In this document: one piece after another, positions 4,377-5,344 of the stretch
How positions within the stretch are numbered: position 1 is the first letter of the stretch
How the letters are laid out: every line of letters starts with the position of its first letter
NCBI GenBank assembly: GCA_014360385.1
Contig: JACIXO010000109.1
Coordinates: forward strand, 1-5,344
Direction: 5' to 3'
DNA: 5,344 nt
Source of the DNA: Actinomycetota bacterium
GTDB lineage: Bacteria; Actinomycetota; Humimicrobiia; Humimicrobiales; Humimicrobiaceae
The notes under the pieces: generated by a model
Databases searched by the model: none
Told to the model about the DNA's origin: nothing
Seen by the model: the letters and a program-made list of their open reading frames with translations, nothing else
Made by a program: the position numbers and the translations under genes

Positions 4377-5344
4377 ATCTCCTAATCACCTCTTTTATTC
4401 TTTCAGCTATGGCTTTTGCCAAAAGTGGTGGAACTGCGTTGCCTGTTTGAACCCTGCCCTGAACAACCCCACCAAAAAACTGATACCAATCTGGAAAGCT
4501 CTGTATACGCGCTCTTTCTCTGACTGTCAATCCTCTGGGGTCTCTGGGGTGCCCAAATTGGAACTGGGGCCGAATCCCCCCCGCAACCTGCGTTGGGCTT
4601 AGCTTGTCCCATGACAATCTAATTCTCTGTGTGAAGCGTGGATACATGGGCTCTCCAGGTTTTGTTCTCTTTATTCTTTCAACGGTGCTTTGTGGGTGTT
4701 TTGGGGCTTCGTGATTCAACAAAACAATGCTCCCATTTCTCATCAACTTTTGGTACTCGGTCTGTGGTGGTGTGGTGTAGAATGATTTTTTTTCACCTGG
4801 TTTCAAAGGTGGCAGGTCTCCTATGGCATCGAACACGGTCCTGTAAGGGCGCTCTGGGGTCCCAAACTCTGGCTCTGGCCAAACTATGGGGTATCCCTCC
4901 GCACTTGCGAGAAATATAAGCCTTTTTCGGATTTGAGGGACACCATAATCGGCTGCGTTCAGTATCCTGTGTTCCACTCTGTACCTCTTACCGATTTTTT
5001 CACCAGCAATCTTTATTTGTTTCTCGATTTCCACAACAAAACTGCCATTTGCTGTGCTTTTCATCCCAGACACGTTTTCCAGAACTAAAAAGTCGGGCTT
5101 CAACAACTTGACAAAGCGTATAAACTCCCAGAAGAGGTAATTTCTGGGATCGTTTGGGTTTCTTTTTCTGTTGTTGAGAGAAAAACCTTGGCAGGGGACC
5201 CCCGCCATCAGCACTTTGACCTCAATTCCACTTAGCAAGTCAACAACCAGATCATCGGGTATTTTTCTTATATCTCCCAGTATACCCATTGTCCTGGGAT
5301 GATTGTGGAGAAAAGTTTCCATTGAGGGTTTGTGAATATCTATT
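4369..5344 (-). CDS. DNA (cytosine-5-)-methyltransferase (N-terminus beyond window)
   Basis: Transfers a methyl group from S-adenosylmethionine to C5 of cytosine in a specific DNA site. The visible 324 residues contain the C5-methyltransferase motifs in canonical order: IDIHKPSMETFLHNHP at the right edge (motif II region), AGVPCQGFS (motif IV, nucleophile Cys codon 5191-5193), LVLENVSGM (motif VI, Glu codon 5077-5079), PQIRKRLIFLAS (motif VIII, 4921-4935), LTVRERARIQSFP (motif IX, Arg codon 4519-4521) and QTGNAVPP (motif X, 4426-4449). About 130 residues between motifs VIII and IX form the target-recognition domain, ending SPTQVAGGIRPQFQFGHP. An ATG at 5322 is not the real start: the frame stays open to the edge and motif I (the SAM-binding FxGxG loop) must lie upstream, probably 20-30 residues outside. 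It is the first visible gene of the four-gene operon. The target sequence cannot be read from the sequence alone. Confidence 0.96.
   Translation of the reverse strand, partial: IDIHKPSMETFLHNHPRTMGILGDIRKIPDDLVVDLLSGIEVKVLMAGVPCQGFSLNNRKRNPNDPRNYLFWEFIRFVKLLKPDFLVLENVSGMKSTANGSFVVEIEKQIKIAGEKIGKRYRVEHRILNAADYGVPQIRKRLIFLASAEGYPIVWPEPEFGTPERPYRTVFDAIGDLPPLKPGEKKSFYTTPPQTEYQKLMRNGSIVLLNHEAPKHPQSTVERIKRTKPGEPMYPRFTQRIRLSWDKLSPTQVAGGIRPQFQFGHPRDPRGLTVRERARIQSFPDWYQFFGGVVQGRVQTGNAVPPLLAKAIAERIKEVIRRYG
4386..4392 (-). promoter_or_regulatory. Ribosome binding site of the glycosylase gene
   Basis: GAGGTGA on the minus strand lies 9 bases before ATG 4376, within the last codons of the methyltransferase gene. 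An additional AGGAG (4379-4383) is only 2 bases from the ATG, probably too close to be the functional one. Confidence 0.6.

Noticed and set aside
2001..5000. Several plus-strand open frames of 64-171 codons between 1960 and 4919
   Set aside because: They lie antisense to the methyltransferase, glycosylase and nuclease genes, have no recognisable domains or ribosome binding sites, and are shadows of well-supported minus-strand genes.
1..5344. CRISPR array, tRNA, rRNA or insertion-sequence ends
   Set aside because: No regularly spaced repeats, no tRNA-like T-loop or rRNA signatures, and no transposase or terminal repeats with target duplications were found by eye.

Overview
The window looks bacterial. 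A textbook sigma-70 type promoter (TTGACT, 17-bp spacer, TATAAT) precedes the first complete gene, purine-rich Shine-Dalgarno sequences precede nearly every start, and genes are packed with overlaps of 1 to 8 bases. No taxon can be named from the sequence. A thymine-mismatch glycosylase of the MIG kind next to a cytosine-5 methyltransferase hints at a thermophile, but that is inference. Base composition is patchy: 38 of the first 60 bases are G/C, against 9 of 60 at 661-720 and 39 of 60 at 1881-1940. This is what an accessory or defence island assembled from several sources would look like.

Layout. 1-177 is the 3' end of an unrecognised G/C-rich gene on the plus strand. 178-312 is intergenic and carries the promoter. 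313-1867 (plus strand) is a probable operon of three genes: a 63-residue excisionase-type helix-turn-helix protein, a possible 41-residue peptide, and a very AT-rich gene for a 401-residue protein of unknown function with a cysteine-rich C-terminal end. 1868-2033 is a short G/C-rich intergenic segment between convergent operons, rich in inverted repeats. 2034-5344 is a tightly coupled four-gene operon on the minus strand.

The minus-strand operon, in order of transcription, encodes a DNA cytosine-5 methyltransferase (its N-terminus lies beyond the right edge), an iron-sulfur HhH-GPD glycosylase, a 407-residue protein with a PD-(D/E)XK-like motif, and a 143-residue protein with a clear PD-(D/E)XK motif. 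Each stop overlaps the next start. The simplest reading is a type II restriction-modification system with its own repair enzyme: the methyltransferase protects the site, the nuclease or nucleases cut unmodified DNA, and the glycosylase removes thymine from the T:G mismatches that arise when 5-methylcytosine deaminates. This parallels the MIG glycosylase beside the MthTI system and is functionally like Vsr beside Dcm. The unusual parts are the second nuclease-like gene, which raises the possibility of a two-subunit restriction enzyme, and atypical active-site details in the large nuclease and the glycosylase.

The operon with the cysteine-rich protein ends tail-to-tail against the restriction-modification operon. 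Whether the two are functionally connected cannot be read from the sequence.
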